A stretch of DNA of 64,000 nt from Trichosphaerium sp. ATCC 40318 (taxonomy: Eukaryota > Discosea > Flabellinia > Trichosidae). The translations under genes and the position numbers were made by a program. Positions 1 through 12,750 of the stretch are shown piece by piece (positions within the stretch are counted from its first letter, which is position 1; each line of letters opens with the position of its first letter). The stretch is taken from the NCBI GenBank assembly GCA_038496445.1, contig JALMLS010000213.1, forward strand, positions 310,001-374,000, in the 5' to 3' direction. The notes beneath the pieces were generated by a model that had not been told where the DNA came from, made no database searches, and saw only the letters and a program-made list of their open reading frames with translations.

Positions 1-2
1 CA

Positions 3-428
3 AATGGAGCAAAAGGAGCGTCAGCCCCACCACGTGTTACTTCAAAGATACCACAAGTGCTATGTCAAGAACACTGGAAAAATGGTGAACTTGAAGGAGA
101 CTATAGGCGATGGTATGAGCATGGCCAACAGCATGTTCATTGTACATATAGAAATGGTAAGCGACATGGAGAATACAAGGAATGGCATAAAAATGGTCAA
201 TTGTTTATACAGTGTCAGTATGTCAATGATGAACGAAATGGAGAATGTAAGCAATGGTATGACAATGCCCAATTGTGGAAGCAGTATCATTACTTAAACG
301 GTTTGAAACATGGAGATTATAAGTGTTGGTATTATAATGGACAAGTTTGGGTACATTGGGTTTATGCCAATGGCAAGTGTATTAAAGGAGGAGAACAGGA
401 CGTTGACTATACATGTACAGTTTTGTAA
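3..428 (+). CDS. MORN/YwqK-type repeat protein, 5' end cut by window
   Basis: Open frame running in from the window edge, so the true start lies upstream. It encodes about five units of a roughly 23-residue repeat of the form NGQL-x4-C-x-YVNGKREGEYKxWY, the MORN-variant repeat annotated in bacteria as YwqK. The first visible residues, before the repeats, resemble the linker between the F-box-like head and the repeats in the paralogue at 844-1944 (both have QEHWKxGxLxGDY), so a head domain is probably missing only because of the edge. The function of this repeat class is not firmly known; it is usually taken as a binding scaffold. The last repeat is followed by a short tail ending TCTVL. It faces its paralogue tail to tail. 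Confident in family, not in role. Confidence 0.8.
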   Translation, partial: NGAKGASAPPRVTSKIPQVLCQEHWKNGELEGDYRRWYEHGQQHVHCTYRNGKRHGEYKEWHKNGQLFIQCQYVNDERNGECKQWYDNAQLWKQYHYLNGLKHGDYKCWYYNGQVWVHWVYANGKCIKGGEQDVDYTCTVL

Positions 429-843
429 AGAAAGTGGCCATTAAAGCCTTTTGCATAGCTGAACGCTAGACTTCCTTATAGTCCCTGTGGTTTACTGTTA
501 GAACTCCTAGTTAGAACCAATAGATGCAGGCATAAGTTAGTGTTCCAAACCACTAGCCAGGTATTTAATATCTCTGAAATCGTTTTGTCATTTTTTTTTT
601 GATTTTGTACAAAGAGTACACGTGATACAAAAAACAGTGTTTTTAGATAATTAAAGCCTTCGTACATTCCCACAAACTAGCAGACATTTCTTTAAGGTTT
701 ACTAATTAACCGAACTGATACAATGACAGTTGTGCTTCTAGGAAGTCAGCCACATTGAAACAAAGAAGGATAAACAAAAAGTGTGGTTTTGTGGTCTGTA
801 CAGAGGTGTCTATCGCTTTTTATTAGATCAAAACAGTGCGAAC
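429..843. other. Intergenic, between convergent MORN genes
   Basis: This is the 3' to 3' gap between the two convergent MORN genes. A minus-strand open stretch around 476-673 lacks an ATG and any recognisable domain. I see no RNA gene or repeat. Confidence 0.6.
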
Positions 844-1944
844 TTATTGTATACTACACGACTTGTTTGGTTGATGGTTCAATGGATTGAACTCTTTTTC
901 CACTCTACCATAATCAAAATAGAAGTGGTCATTTAACTTGCCATTTTCAAGCCACGTTTTAAGCTCTCCATGTAGCTCTCCATATACATAACAACATTGT
1001 TTAGATAATTGACCATTCTCAAACCAATGCTTACACTCTCCGTCAAGTTTATCATTAACATACCTACACTTTGTGACTAATCTCCCATTTGTTTGCCATT
1101 CCCTATACTCACCATCACGTTTACCATTTACATAACAACAAATATCCCGTATTTGACCACCCTGATACCAACGCTTGCACTCTCCTTCTAGTTTATCATT
1201 GACATACTGAAAATGGCAAAACAACTGACCATCCTCATACCACTCCTTACATGCTCCTTCACGTTTATCATTAGCATATTGACACTGTATATGTGATGTA
1301 CCATCTTCATACCACTGTCTATACTCACCATTTCGCTTACCTTGTACAAAATAGCACCTCAGTTCCATGTTACCTGACGAGGCATGCCAACGCTTGTACT
1401 CTCCTTCACGTTTTCCTTTCACGTAATTACAGTGTTCCTCTAATTGTCCATTTCTAAGCCAACTCTTATAATCCCCTTCTTCTTTACCTTGTTTGTGATA
1501 ACATAGCTTTCGTATATACCCATTATCATGCCAACACTTGTATTTTCCTTCAAGCAGACCATTGACAGAAACACACTTAATATAAAGTTTACCATTCGAG
1601 TGCCAATGCTTGTGTTCTCCCTCACGTAACCCATTGACATAGATACAATGTTCTATTAGTTGTCCATTGACATGCCACTTCTTATAATCGCCATCAAGTT
1701 GACCATGTTTCCAATGCTCTTGACATACAACTTTTGATTTGATGGGAGCATCTTTGTCAACTGTAATTTTTAGCCATTTGCCATGTTTCTTCAGTTCGCA
1801 ATCAAACCTTGTTGTCACTGCGTTGTGTTTTGATAAACAAGGCCACTTTGAATACAATTTACAGTCTAAATCAACGATATCGAGGTGTATTTCAATGGGA
1901 AGGCGAAATAAGTGGCAATCGCCCACAGGTACTGAGTTATTCAT
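844..1944 (-). CDS. F-box-like / MORN (YwqK) repeat protein
   Basis: Single-exon protein of 366 residues. Residues about 14-45 (LPIEIHLDIVDLD, then a KWPCLSK stretch) look like a degenerate F-box. From about residue 75 on there are around eleven tandem repeats of about 23 residues with the core NGQL...YVNGKREGEYKxW. An F-box head on a repeat scaffold suggests a substrate adaptor for an SCF ubiquitin ligase, which is inference. Similar F-box plus MORN proteins are known from giant viruses of amoebae, so the family may have moved between host and virus. The ATG at 1944 is the first methionine and gives the full head domain. The closest relative here is the gene at 10603-11625, which shares the TTRFD motif and the KHGKW/KNGKW motif after the head. 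Confidence 0.85.
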   Translation of the reverse strand: MNNSVPVGDCHLFRLPIEIHLDIVDLDCKLYSKWPCLSKHNAVTTRFDCELKKHGKWLKITVDKDAPIKSKVVCQEHWKHGQLDGDYKKWHVNGQLIEHCIYVNGLREGEHKHWHSNGKLYIKCVSVNGLLEGKYKCWHDNGYIRKLCYHKQGKEEGDYKSWLRNGQLEEHCNYVKGKREGEYKRWHASSGNMELRCYFVQGKRNGEYRQWYEDGTSHIQCQYANDKREGACKEWYEDGQLFCHFQYVNDKLEGECKRWYQGGQIRDICCYVNGKRDGEYREWQTNGRLVTKCRYVNDKLDGECKHWFENGQLSKQCCYVYGELHGELKTWLENGKLNDHFYFDYGRVEKEFNPLNHQPNKSCSIQ

Positions 1945-2675
1945 CTTATTAATCTGTATTTAGGTAAATAAATATTCAACTGTTATGATACAACAACTAC
2001 ATGTTATCTATGTACCTATAAGTATCTACAAAGAGGTGACGCTATGTTGTCTTATACGCAATTTTAGAGTAAATGTCTTTAGCGCACGTGTTTTTTTTTA
2101 AAATAGTCGTTGGTTTTCTTTATTTGTTGGATAAAACAAGTAGACTTCGATTTTGGTACTCTTACAGAGTACAACTTGTTGGCATTGGTGACCCCCCATC
2201 ATCCCAGGTTTTGCATAAACCATCCATCTTACCATCTACAAAATTACAAACTTGGTACAAAATACCAGGGAAGAAGAGTATGCACGCTCCGTTTTGTACG
2301 CCATTACCCTCAGCAAGAAGGAACAACTTTTACAGCGATACTCCGGATATTACCATCCTATAGCCATACTGCGTATTCATAAGCGTAACGGTATGGTTTG
2401 TTATTAATGTTCGCTCAAGGTTTGCTACGCAAGGAATCCAAATACGGCTTTTTTACTTTGTTTCATTGTCGAGATTGTGTGCTAGTAGGCTTTTGTGCAA
2501 CAGCTGCAATGAAATGCTGAAGTCAACAACAAAGTCTTGGCAGTCTCTAAATTTTTGTTGACATTGCTGTATGACATTACATACGCGTTTTAGATTACTG
2601 TTAGCAGTAGTGGTATATTTTTTGAAGCACCGTTTGTGTTGAAAAGATATATTTGAGACATTTTTTTATCTACGA
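1945..2675. other. Intergenic, no supported gene
   Basis: Overlapping plus-strand open frames at 2073-2382 show no domain and no good start context. Nothing else is recognised. Confidence 0.5.
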
Positions 2676-2930
2676 ATGAAGACTCTTTACTTAATTTCAA
2701 CATACTACATAGATACAAAAAATAATACGATTAAAGTCACTAGTAGACCAGCGCTATTAGTACTTGCAGATGATCCTCCTAAATTCAAAAAGTTAATACG
2801 TACAAAGCGAGATACACAAGCTGAAGAGAAGAAAAAAAGAAAAGTGAAATATCTTGTCGACTTGAGGGACTGCTATGCCCTCCGCTACACCATAAAGCTG
2901 TTTATGTTCAAAAAGCAGTGTTGGATATAG
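2676..2930 (+). CDS. Small unknown ORF, doubtful
   Basis: An 84-residue frame with an ATG start. The middle is lysine/arginine rich (EEKKKRKVKY). I recognise no family. It sits alone between a MORN gene and the end of the HHIP-like gene, with no visible introns. It could be a small basic protein, an exon of something larger, or chance. Kept only because composition is protein-like and the frame starts with ATG. Confidence 0.25.
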   Translation: MKTLYLISTYYIDTKNNTIKVTSRPALLVLADDPPKFKKLIRTKRDTQAEEKKKRKVKYLVDLRDCYALRYTIKLFMFKKQCWI

Positions 2931-2983
2931 CTATCTCACAAAAGGCAGTATCACGTGGGTAGTAACAACCATGGAAACTCGCA

Positions 2984-6325
<3,342 letters not shown>

Positions 6326-6575
6326 CTTTGAGTGCTTGGTGTAGTTTGTGGTGCACTTCTAAGCGTACACGTCAAAACAATTCTGGCTTGGTACAAAAAT
6401 TCGGATTGTTTTCACTGTGTTGTTCAATTTAGCTAAAAAGAAATCTTCTCGACAGCATAAGTAGATTTTACCTTAGATGCAAGCAACGAAGCTTATATGT
6501 GTAACGCTGACACGAGGATAAAGTGCGAGTTACGAGCTATAGTTGGTTACAAAGATTTATTCTAGTTACATACAG

Positions 6576-7073
6576 TCACGTGAGCAACTTGGCTTTGGTC
6601 AGTTTGTCAAAAAGAGCATCCCAAATCTTTGTCCTACTCTTGTAGAGTAAAATGAGCCTCTTAGAGTATACAAAGATACCCTTTGTACCACCAGAAGATA
6701 CTCTTACTGAATGGAATGTTTTTAAAACGTTTTTAGGCACTTTGTAGTTCCCAACTGCCTCTCCGTACGTCACGCGTGGTTCTACCGTAGAAGAAAGCAA
6801 TTCCGTGATTTCTATGCGTAAACGGAGTGGCTGAAGAGCTTTTGAGCCATTAATCACCGCTATCCAAAGATGCTTGAAATAGCTGTCATAGAATTCATTA
6901 CAAGTACTTGAGAACCGAACAATAGAACGCCAATCGAGTGTGTAGATGATTTTGGTTATAATTACATTAGGAATAAGTCTTATGTCCTGAGGATCTGCTA
7001 TAACCTTGTAACGTAAGCGACCAGATCGTCTTACAGGGCCAGTATGGGTACGCTTTTTCCGTTTTCTTGACAT
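6576..7073 (-). CDS. F-box protein, small
   Basis: Single-exon protein of 165 residues. The start is a very basic stretch (MSRKRKKRTHTGPVRRSGRL) that could be a nuclear signal. Residues about 33-65 (IPNVIITKIIYTLDWRSIVR, then a CNEFYD turn) match an F-box, the helix that binds Skp1 in SCF ubiquitin ligases. The remaining 100 residues have no recognised substrate-binding repeats, so the target cannot be guessed. The TGA stop overlaps a CACGTG palindrome. It is not closely similar to the F-box-like heads of the neighbouring MORN genes. Confidence 0.7.
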   Translation of the reverse strand: MSRKRKKRTHTGPVRRSGRLRYKVIADPQDIRLIPNVIITKIIYTLDWRSIVRFSSTCNEFYDSYFKHLWIAVINGSKALQPLRLRIEITELLSSTVEPRVTYGEAVGNYKVPKNVLKTFHSVRVSSGGTKGIFVYSKRLILLYKSRTKIWDALFDKLTKAKLLT

Positions 7074-7689
7074 TTTTTTGTTATGTTAAGTACATCCTAA
7101 CATTAAGTATTTTATAATGATAGCGTGTTGTGTCTGGTGTATGCTCATGGGTTCGATTATTCACTATGACATGTAGGGAGTACGTTTGTTTACGTCATGT
7201 CACTAGTATTAAGCAGTAGCTACTTGTTTACTTTGATACTAAAAACAGTGGATGCTTTCGCTGAAGAGTATGCATGCTCAGCTTAATCAGTTTGACACTG
7301 TATCAGCAATCAACTAAAGTAAGTTTGTCATTGACCACTGAAATCTGCAAGTAGTCAGAACGTGATTTCATATGGATTTTGAAATCCAAACATAATAATT
7401 CTGTTGCAGCTTCTAAACAACAAATACGGACTGTTGCTTGGTGGTTTATGAACTTATTCAATGTTTAAGTTATCAATAGAAGGTACTTTTCTATAATACT
7501 GCCTCAAAAAGAGGAAAAAAATCTGCTGTGCAACTTGCTATTTGCATCCCCTGCGACTTGATTTGTACTGTTTCATACCACGTGTTAAAAGATAAGTACT
7601 AACATACAGCGTTTTGCAACCAACACAAACGCAAATTGCAAGATTAACTTACAGCTTGGTAAAGGGCCTTCAGAGGCAATCTGTTTACT
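7074..7689. other. Intergenic
   Basis: About 600 bp upstream of the F-box gene and downstream of the orphan secreted gene. One CACGTG lies near 7577. No open frame or RNA gene is supported. Confidence 0.5.
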
Positions 7690-8851
7690 TTAATAGTTAA
7701 AGGTAACATCGCTAGTTTTGAAAAGTCCGCTATTACACAGGTCAAAGTGTCCCACAAGAGTTTTGTCATCACATGATAAATTTTCGTCTTTGCTCAATCC
7801 TACCACAACTCCGTAGTCATCTGTAGCAGGAAATTGACGAAAGTTGCATCCTAGTACTGCTTGTTTTACTTTTACCCCACGTACTGTCTTCAAATGATAC
7901 TTTGGGTTAAAGCAATTATCGTTTGCAAGCATGAGCAATTCTCCAAAGGCTTGAGGGTTCTGTACTCTGCTAACTGTCCACTGATATCTACTGAACTTAC
8001 TACAACCACCAACAACTATTCCAGCTTTTACAGAAACCATGTATTCAGCGAGGAGTTTTGAAAGAGACTCAGATGAGGGACGTAAACCATTGAAACTTGC
8101 TTTAATTAAGCTTTCGAGAAGAGAGTATTTGGCATCGTGCACGTGTACGATGTTACCAATACCATGGTGCGCATAGAACTCGTCAATGTATTTAAGTAAA
8201 CCATGTTCAAGTTTGAGTTTTGCATCCTCGAAGTTAAGGAACCTAAGGCGAAGTTATAAAAAAAAACAAGTTGTACAAAAAATGAACATACTTTGCTGCA
8301 ATAAAATCTCGCCAATCGACCGTGTTTGAGCTTTGCCCACCCAAGTCCGTTGAGATAGAAAGTGAACTGTCTATAATAGAAGTGATGATGGATACTTCAG
8401 GACCAAGACGAGGTAAAACGGATAATAGGAACTTGACAGAAGTAAACAGAATTCTGCCAACATCTGCTTTTTCTACTGAAGGATCCTGCTGTGTCATCTT
8501 TGTTGCAAAGGCTTTGAGGTTATTGTCATCTGCATCATAAGCAATTTTGGTTGCTCTGAGGAAAAAGCTGTTGAAGAAAGTTGCCTTAGTGATGCCTTTC
8601 TCCGCTTCGCTTTTCATTAAGTTTAAGGCATCAGACAACGCGTTTCGGTACGTTTGGTTTTGTTCAGCCCAACTCTTTGGAAATCCAGCACAGGCGCCAA
8701 TATGAGATGTAATAGGTGAGGTAAATGTTGCTGCATTTGAATCGCAAGCACATGACCCAGGCTTTCCAGGGTATTCATTCCACTTGAATTCTCCGCAACC
8801 ATTAGTAAGGTATACAAAAGCTACAAGCAACAAGACCAGTCGTATTGCCAT
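7690..8851 (-). CDS. Orphan secreted protein, about 370 residues
   Basis: Two exons (8851-8292 and 8242-7690) joined by a 49-nt GT-AG intron that keeps frame (AAK | FLNFEDAK). The N-terminus is a clear signal peptide (MAIRLVLLLVAFVYLTNG) followed at once by cysteine-rich sequence (CGEFKW...GSCACDSN). Further cysteines at ACAGFP, GGCSKF, DNCFNP, LGCNF, LSCDD and DLCN suggest a disulphide-bonded extracellular protein. The middle is helical and moderately hydrophobic (GRILFTSVKFLLSVLPRLG). I do not recognise the family. A pore-forming or lectin-like role would be guesswork. CACGTG occurs 33 and 89 bp upstream of the start codon. Confidence 0.75.
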
Positions 8852-9328
8852 AATCGTTGATTTGCTAAAAATTGTCTGATTTTCACGTGTGGAGTATCCT
8901 GAAAAACCACGAACCTAATAACTCCATTTCTTAATTTGTCACGTGTAGTTATTACGAGGTGATTTTAGTAGGAAGATTTCTGGCGCTAGGATACGAAATT
9001 ACGAACAGGCTATCTCGTAATAACTTGAGATGGGAAGCACAGCTGTAGCTTTTGAGAGTAGCAATCCAATACAAGAAAGAATACCACGTGATCTTTTGAG
9101 TCTTGTTAGCAACCAACTGTTCCCCGATTCGTGAAATTCTGGGTTAGGTTAAAGACAAGAGGTGCTTAGGCACCTTATCTACTAAACAGGCCAGTTTACA
9201 ATTGCAGAAAAGTCGTTTACGATTTACAAACTAACAAACAAAAATGCGTGGTAAAGGTCTGAATTCTTGTATTATCGATAACTGCACTATCTCTAAATTG
9301 TAACTAACAAAGGGTCTTCATAGGATCA
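8852..9328. promoter_or_regulatory. Upstream region with three CACGTG sites
   Basis: CACGTG palindromes at 8884, 8940 and about 9085 upstream of the secreted-protein gene. This is the binding core of bHLH and bZIP factors, so a promoter role is plausible but inferred. No gene is seen. Confidence 0.4.
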
Positions 9329-9607
9329 GGTTGGAAGTACAAATATGCGTGATCACGAGGACAACTAAAGACTCAAAACATGTGGATTGATGGCAAAATG
9401 CATGGTGAAGAGAAAGAGTGGTATGAAAATGGGCAACTGCAGCACCAATATATGTGGGTTAATGACAAACAAAATAGTGAATCTAACTGGTTTGAAAGTG
9501 GACAACTGTTTGAACAAGCAATGTGGGTTGATGGTAAACGAAATGGTGAGAATATACAGTGGGATCAAAATGGACAAGATACAACACACAACTTTTGGGT
9601 TGTGTGA
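9329..9607 (+). pseudogene. Decayed MORN/YwqK repeat fragment
   Basis: An ATG at 9380 opens a 75-residue frame with about three MORN-variant repeats (NGQLQHQYMWVNDK and similar). The same frame upstream of the ATG still reads like repeat sequence (RGQLKTQN, and before it WKYKYA), but it is broken by a TGA at about 9353. There is no F-box-like head and the repeats stop early (HNFWVV). This is best read as the remnant of a once longer paralogue of the genes at 844-1944 and 10603-11625, about 1 kb upstream of the latter. It could still make a short product from the internal ATG. Confidence 0.65.
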
Positions 9608-10602
9608 GATTGTAGCTTGCAAATAGATCTTACAAGTGGCACCTCACGAGAATAGAAAGAAAACTAGTAACAACTCCAATGTTCTTCAAACCCAAGGTGC
9701 ACTATTAGATAATGGATAGAAGGCTCTATTTTACTTTGCTTCAAATCTCGACTAAGCAGTCAAACAAATTTCAAAAACAAAGAAGAAGAACTTTATTTAT
9801 TTATTAATTATTTAGTTGCCAATACCTCATCTCATCTGCCCTTACCAATGAACCCATGAGTCTAGACCCTAACTACCATAAGGCGAGTAGAGAAGGTACC
9901 CCAGCTAATCTATAGTAAATAATCACGAATTACTTATAAAGCACACAAAACACTCAAGTAAAATGTTGTGGTATCCTCCAGTTTACTAAAACACCTCCAA
10001 AACCCGCCCACGACATACACACACGCATTACAAGCGTTTATTGTAAAGTCGCGAAGTGCATTATCATACTACGCAGTATCCAATTCGAGTTGCATAAAAA
10101 AACCCCTGTTCAAACTTGTTTTTTATACGCTGTCTGTAGTCTTTACGCGCGTTTAACGCTATTGCGAGGCCTTTCGCGGTTGGCTTTGTATATTGAAACG
10201 AATTTGGAAAGATCCGCCCAGAAGTCTGATACCAACCGGCAAAAGCGACTGTTGGCTTGTGAACCTGTTTTTAGTAGAATAAACTGGTTTACTGGTTGTA
10301 TTACTCGGCTCGCTGTGATTTCGCATACAATGCGTTATTTTCACTCTACAATAACCTGAAACATGCGTAAAGCCACAAGAGAGCACAAAGTACTATTTTC
10401 CGTGCCGTTACAGTCATCTCAGCAAAATCACGTTCAGATCCGGTGCTCATACTCGGATTTCCAAATACTTGGTGTCATACTTGAAGTTAGCTGTAAATCA
10501 GTTTTCTTTTCGAGACCAGAGTAATTGTTCGAAGCACGTGATGACCGCTGTTGAAATTAACCATCACATCGTTAGAGCTAATTTACGAGTTATTACCTCT
10601 TA
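9608..10602. other. Intergenic, MORN remnant to MORN gene
   Basis: No supported gene. Short open frames at 9968-10386 on both strands have no domain. One CACGTG at 10535 lies 68 bp upstream of the next start codon and is a possible promoter element. Confidence 0.5.
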
Positions 10603-11625
10603 ATGAAAGCAAAACGCCAAGTAAGAGTAAACTAGATGGTTAAAACAACTAATATTAAACTGTAGCTCAGTTCCAACCTAGAACAAGACTATAACCGTCT
10701 ATTGAGGCTTCCATTGGAACTTCAACTTGAAATTATAGATCTAGATTTTGATATTTATCTGAAATGGCCTTTATTATCAAAGTACACAGCAACAACAACG
10801 AGATTTGATGATGACTTACAAAAAAATGGTAAATGGTTGAAAAAACAAAGGAAAGAAAATAAATGGAAATTATTGGATCGAGTGTATTGGACACAAGGTA
10901 AACGTGATGGAGACTGTACTCACTGGTGGCGCAGCAGTGGTCATTTGTATTCGCAATGTAATTATGTCAATGATAAGATTGAAGGAGAGTACAAGTTTTG
11001 GAACGATGACGGACAACTTGATAAACAATATTTTTACATCAATGGTAAACGAGAAGGAGAATACAAACATTGGGATTCTTCAGCAATGTTACGTGAACAT
11101 GGTCATTATTTAAATGATAAATTAGAAGGAGATCAAAAAATATGGTTTGCAAATGGCCGATTGGAGAGTTACTGCCAATATGTCAATGGTGAGCGAGATG
11201 GAGAGTATAAAACTTGGTTTCCCAATGGTCAATTGGAGTTTCATGGAAGCTTTGAAGAGGGTGTATGTAAAGGAGAACACAAGACTTGGTACTCTAATGG
11301 ACAGTTAGACTACCGTAAAAATTATGTTAACGGCAAGTCAGAAGGTATACAAAAGGTTTGGTACATAAGTGGTGAATTAGCAAGAGAATATTATTGTGCA
11401 AATGGTGAGATTGAAGGAAAGTACAAGAGGTGGTATAAAAATGGACAATTGCAGGAGCAGCAAAATTATGTTAATGGTAAAAATGAAGGAGAGTACAAAT
11501 GTTGGTATGGTAATGGACAATTGAAAGAGTACAAGTTTTATACTGACGGTAAAGTTGAAGAGCATAAACTATGGAATGAAGATGGCAAATTGTTTGAACA
11601 AGGAAGAAACAATGTATATTTTTAA
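10603..11625 (+). CDS. F-box-like / MORN (YwqK) repeat protein with 18-nt first exon
   Basis: The long frame at 10666-11625 has no usable ATG before its F-box-like head (LPLELQLEIIDLDFDIYLKW). An upstream exon solves this: ATG at 10603 codes MKAKRQ up to 10620, then a GT-AG intron at 10621-10665 (45 nt, phase 0) joins exactly in frame to LSSNLEQDYNRLLRLPLE. The product is about 326 residues. The head is followed by about ten 23-residue MORN-variant repeats (YVNGKSEGxxKVWY and similar). It is the closest intact paralogue of 844-1944, sharing SKY/SKH, TTRFD and NGKWLK. The likely role is a protein-binding adaptor, possibly in an SCF complex; this is inference. CACGTG lies 68 bp upstream of the ATG. 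Confidence 0.8.
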
Positions 11626-12750
11626 CATGCCTATTTAAACATGCAGATGTAAGAAAATAGTAAGAATACATTTGTTTAACTTGCCACTTGACATTTTGTA
11701 TGTAGCCCTCTATATATCCGCAATAATCACTACTAATCCCTTAAAGAACTAAAGGAATTTAAGCAAAAAGATATGGCTACCAGGTTACTTCTTGTTCAGT
11801 TATTTCAGGGGCGTTACATAGCTTGGCGCTCCAAGACAGATTTTGGGTATTGAGATCAGGTCAGAATTTTTACGTGATAAGTGCTCATGATTTCTTTTAT
11901 GCACCTAAAACACAAATTGTGGCCTCTGGTGAGCCAATTGGTACTCATTTTGTTTCAAATTGGTTTGCATTTAGCGTAGTAATAATTAGTTTATACTACA
12001 ACGCATAGCCTTACCAACGGGAGTACCTGACGTGCAACTATTTTCCTCTATGACACGAAACGTTCAAGTTAAAAAAGGTTAAAAGAGCTCACATGCATAA
12101 AAAGTTTTGCGCCAACACCTAACAGTTTATAACACATAAAGCAAACTACAACCAAAACATACTTTCAACGAACTGAAACGTCACTGAACGTTAATAGCAG
12201 CCACTACATGTAACACGTGACATTTGTTGGAGTAGGTTTGGAAAAATGTAAACACACTGTCCGCCATTGTCGTATAAGGTTCCAAGGCACTCCAACAGTG
12301 AGTGTGTTAATACGCTTTTGGCGTAGTGGTTTATAATATGCGACACCATCACATTAGATACTTTGCTGCAACACTGTAGACGTCACATTCGAATTTCTTT
12401 GCACACGTTCCTTCAAGCTACCTTTTTTGTCAAAAAGCAGCACGCTAGTTGCAAAAAACAGAAAAAAAAATTAATACAATTACACTCGTTTGTATGTTAT
12501 TACAACTGACGTTATTATTTTTGTATACAATTATTTACACCAGGTCAAAGCTTTTTTTCTTTTTTTTTTCTTCTTATTTTTTGTTTTAAGTCTTTAAATA
12601 GTAGTTTAAGGGAGCTTTTATGCCATAAGCAAAAAAACTCCTCAGCACTGCAATCAAAGAAATAAAAAATACGAAAAAGTCACCCTAAATATAACGCCAA
12701 GTTCGTTTTTAAATACTCCTGGTCTTTGGTTTTTTTTTTGGATTTCTGGA
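11626..12750. other. Intergenic, low information
   Basis: About 1.1 kb between the MORN gene and the 3' end of the RasGEF gene. It has A/T-rich tracts and a CACGTG near 12214. An open stretch at 11823-12008 starts without ATG and has no domain. Nothing else is supported. Confidence 0.5.

Noticed and set aside
7140-7160. Possible tRNA T-arm (GGGTTCGATTA)
   Set aside because: No matching A box, acceptor stem or D-arm nearby.
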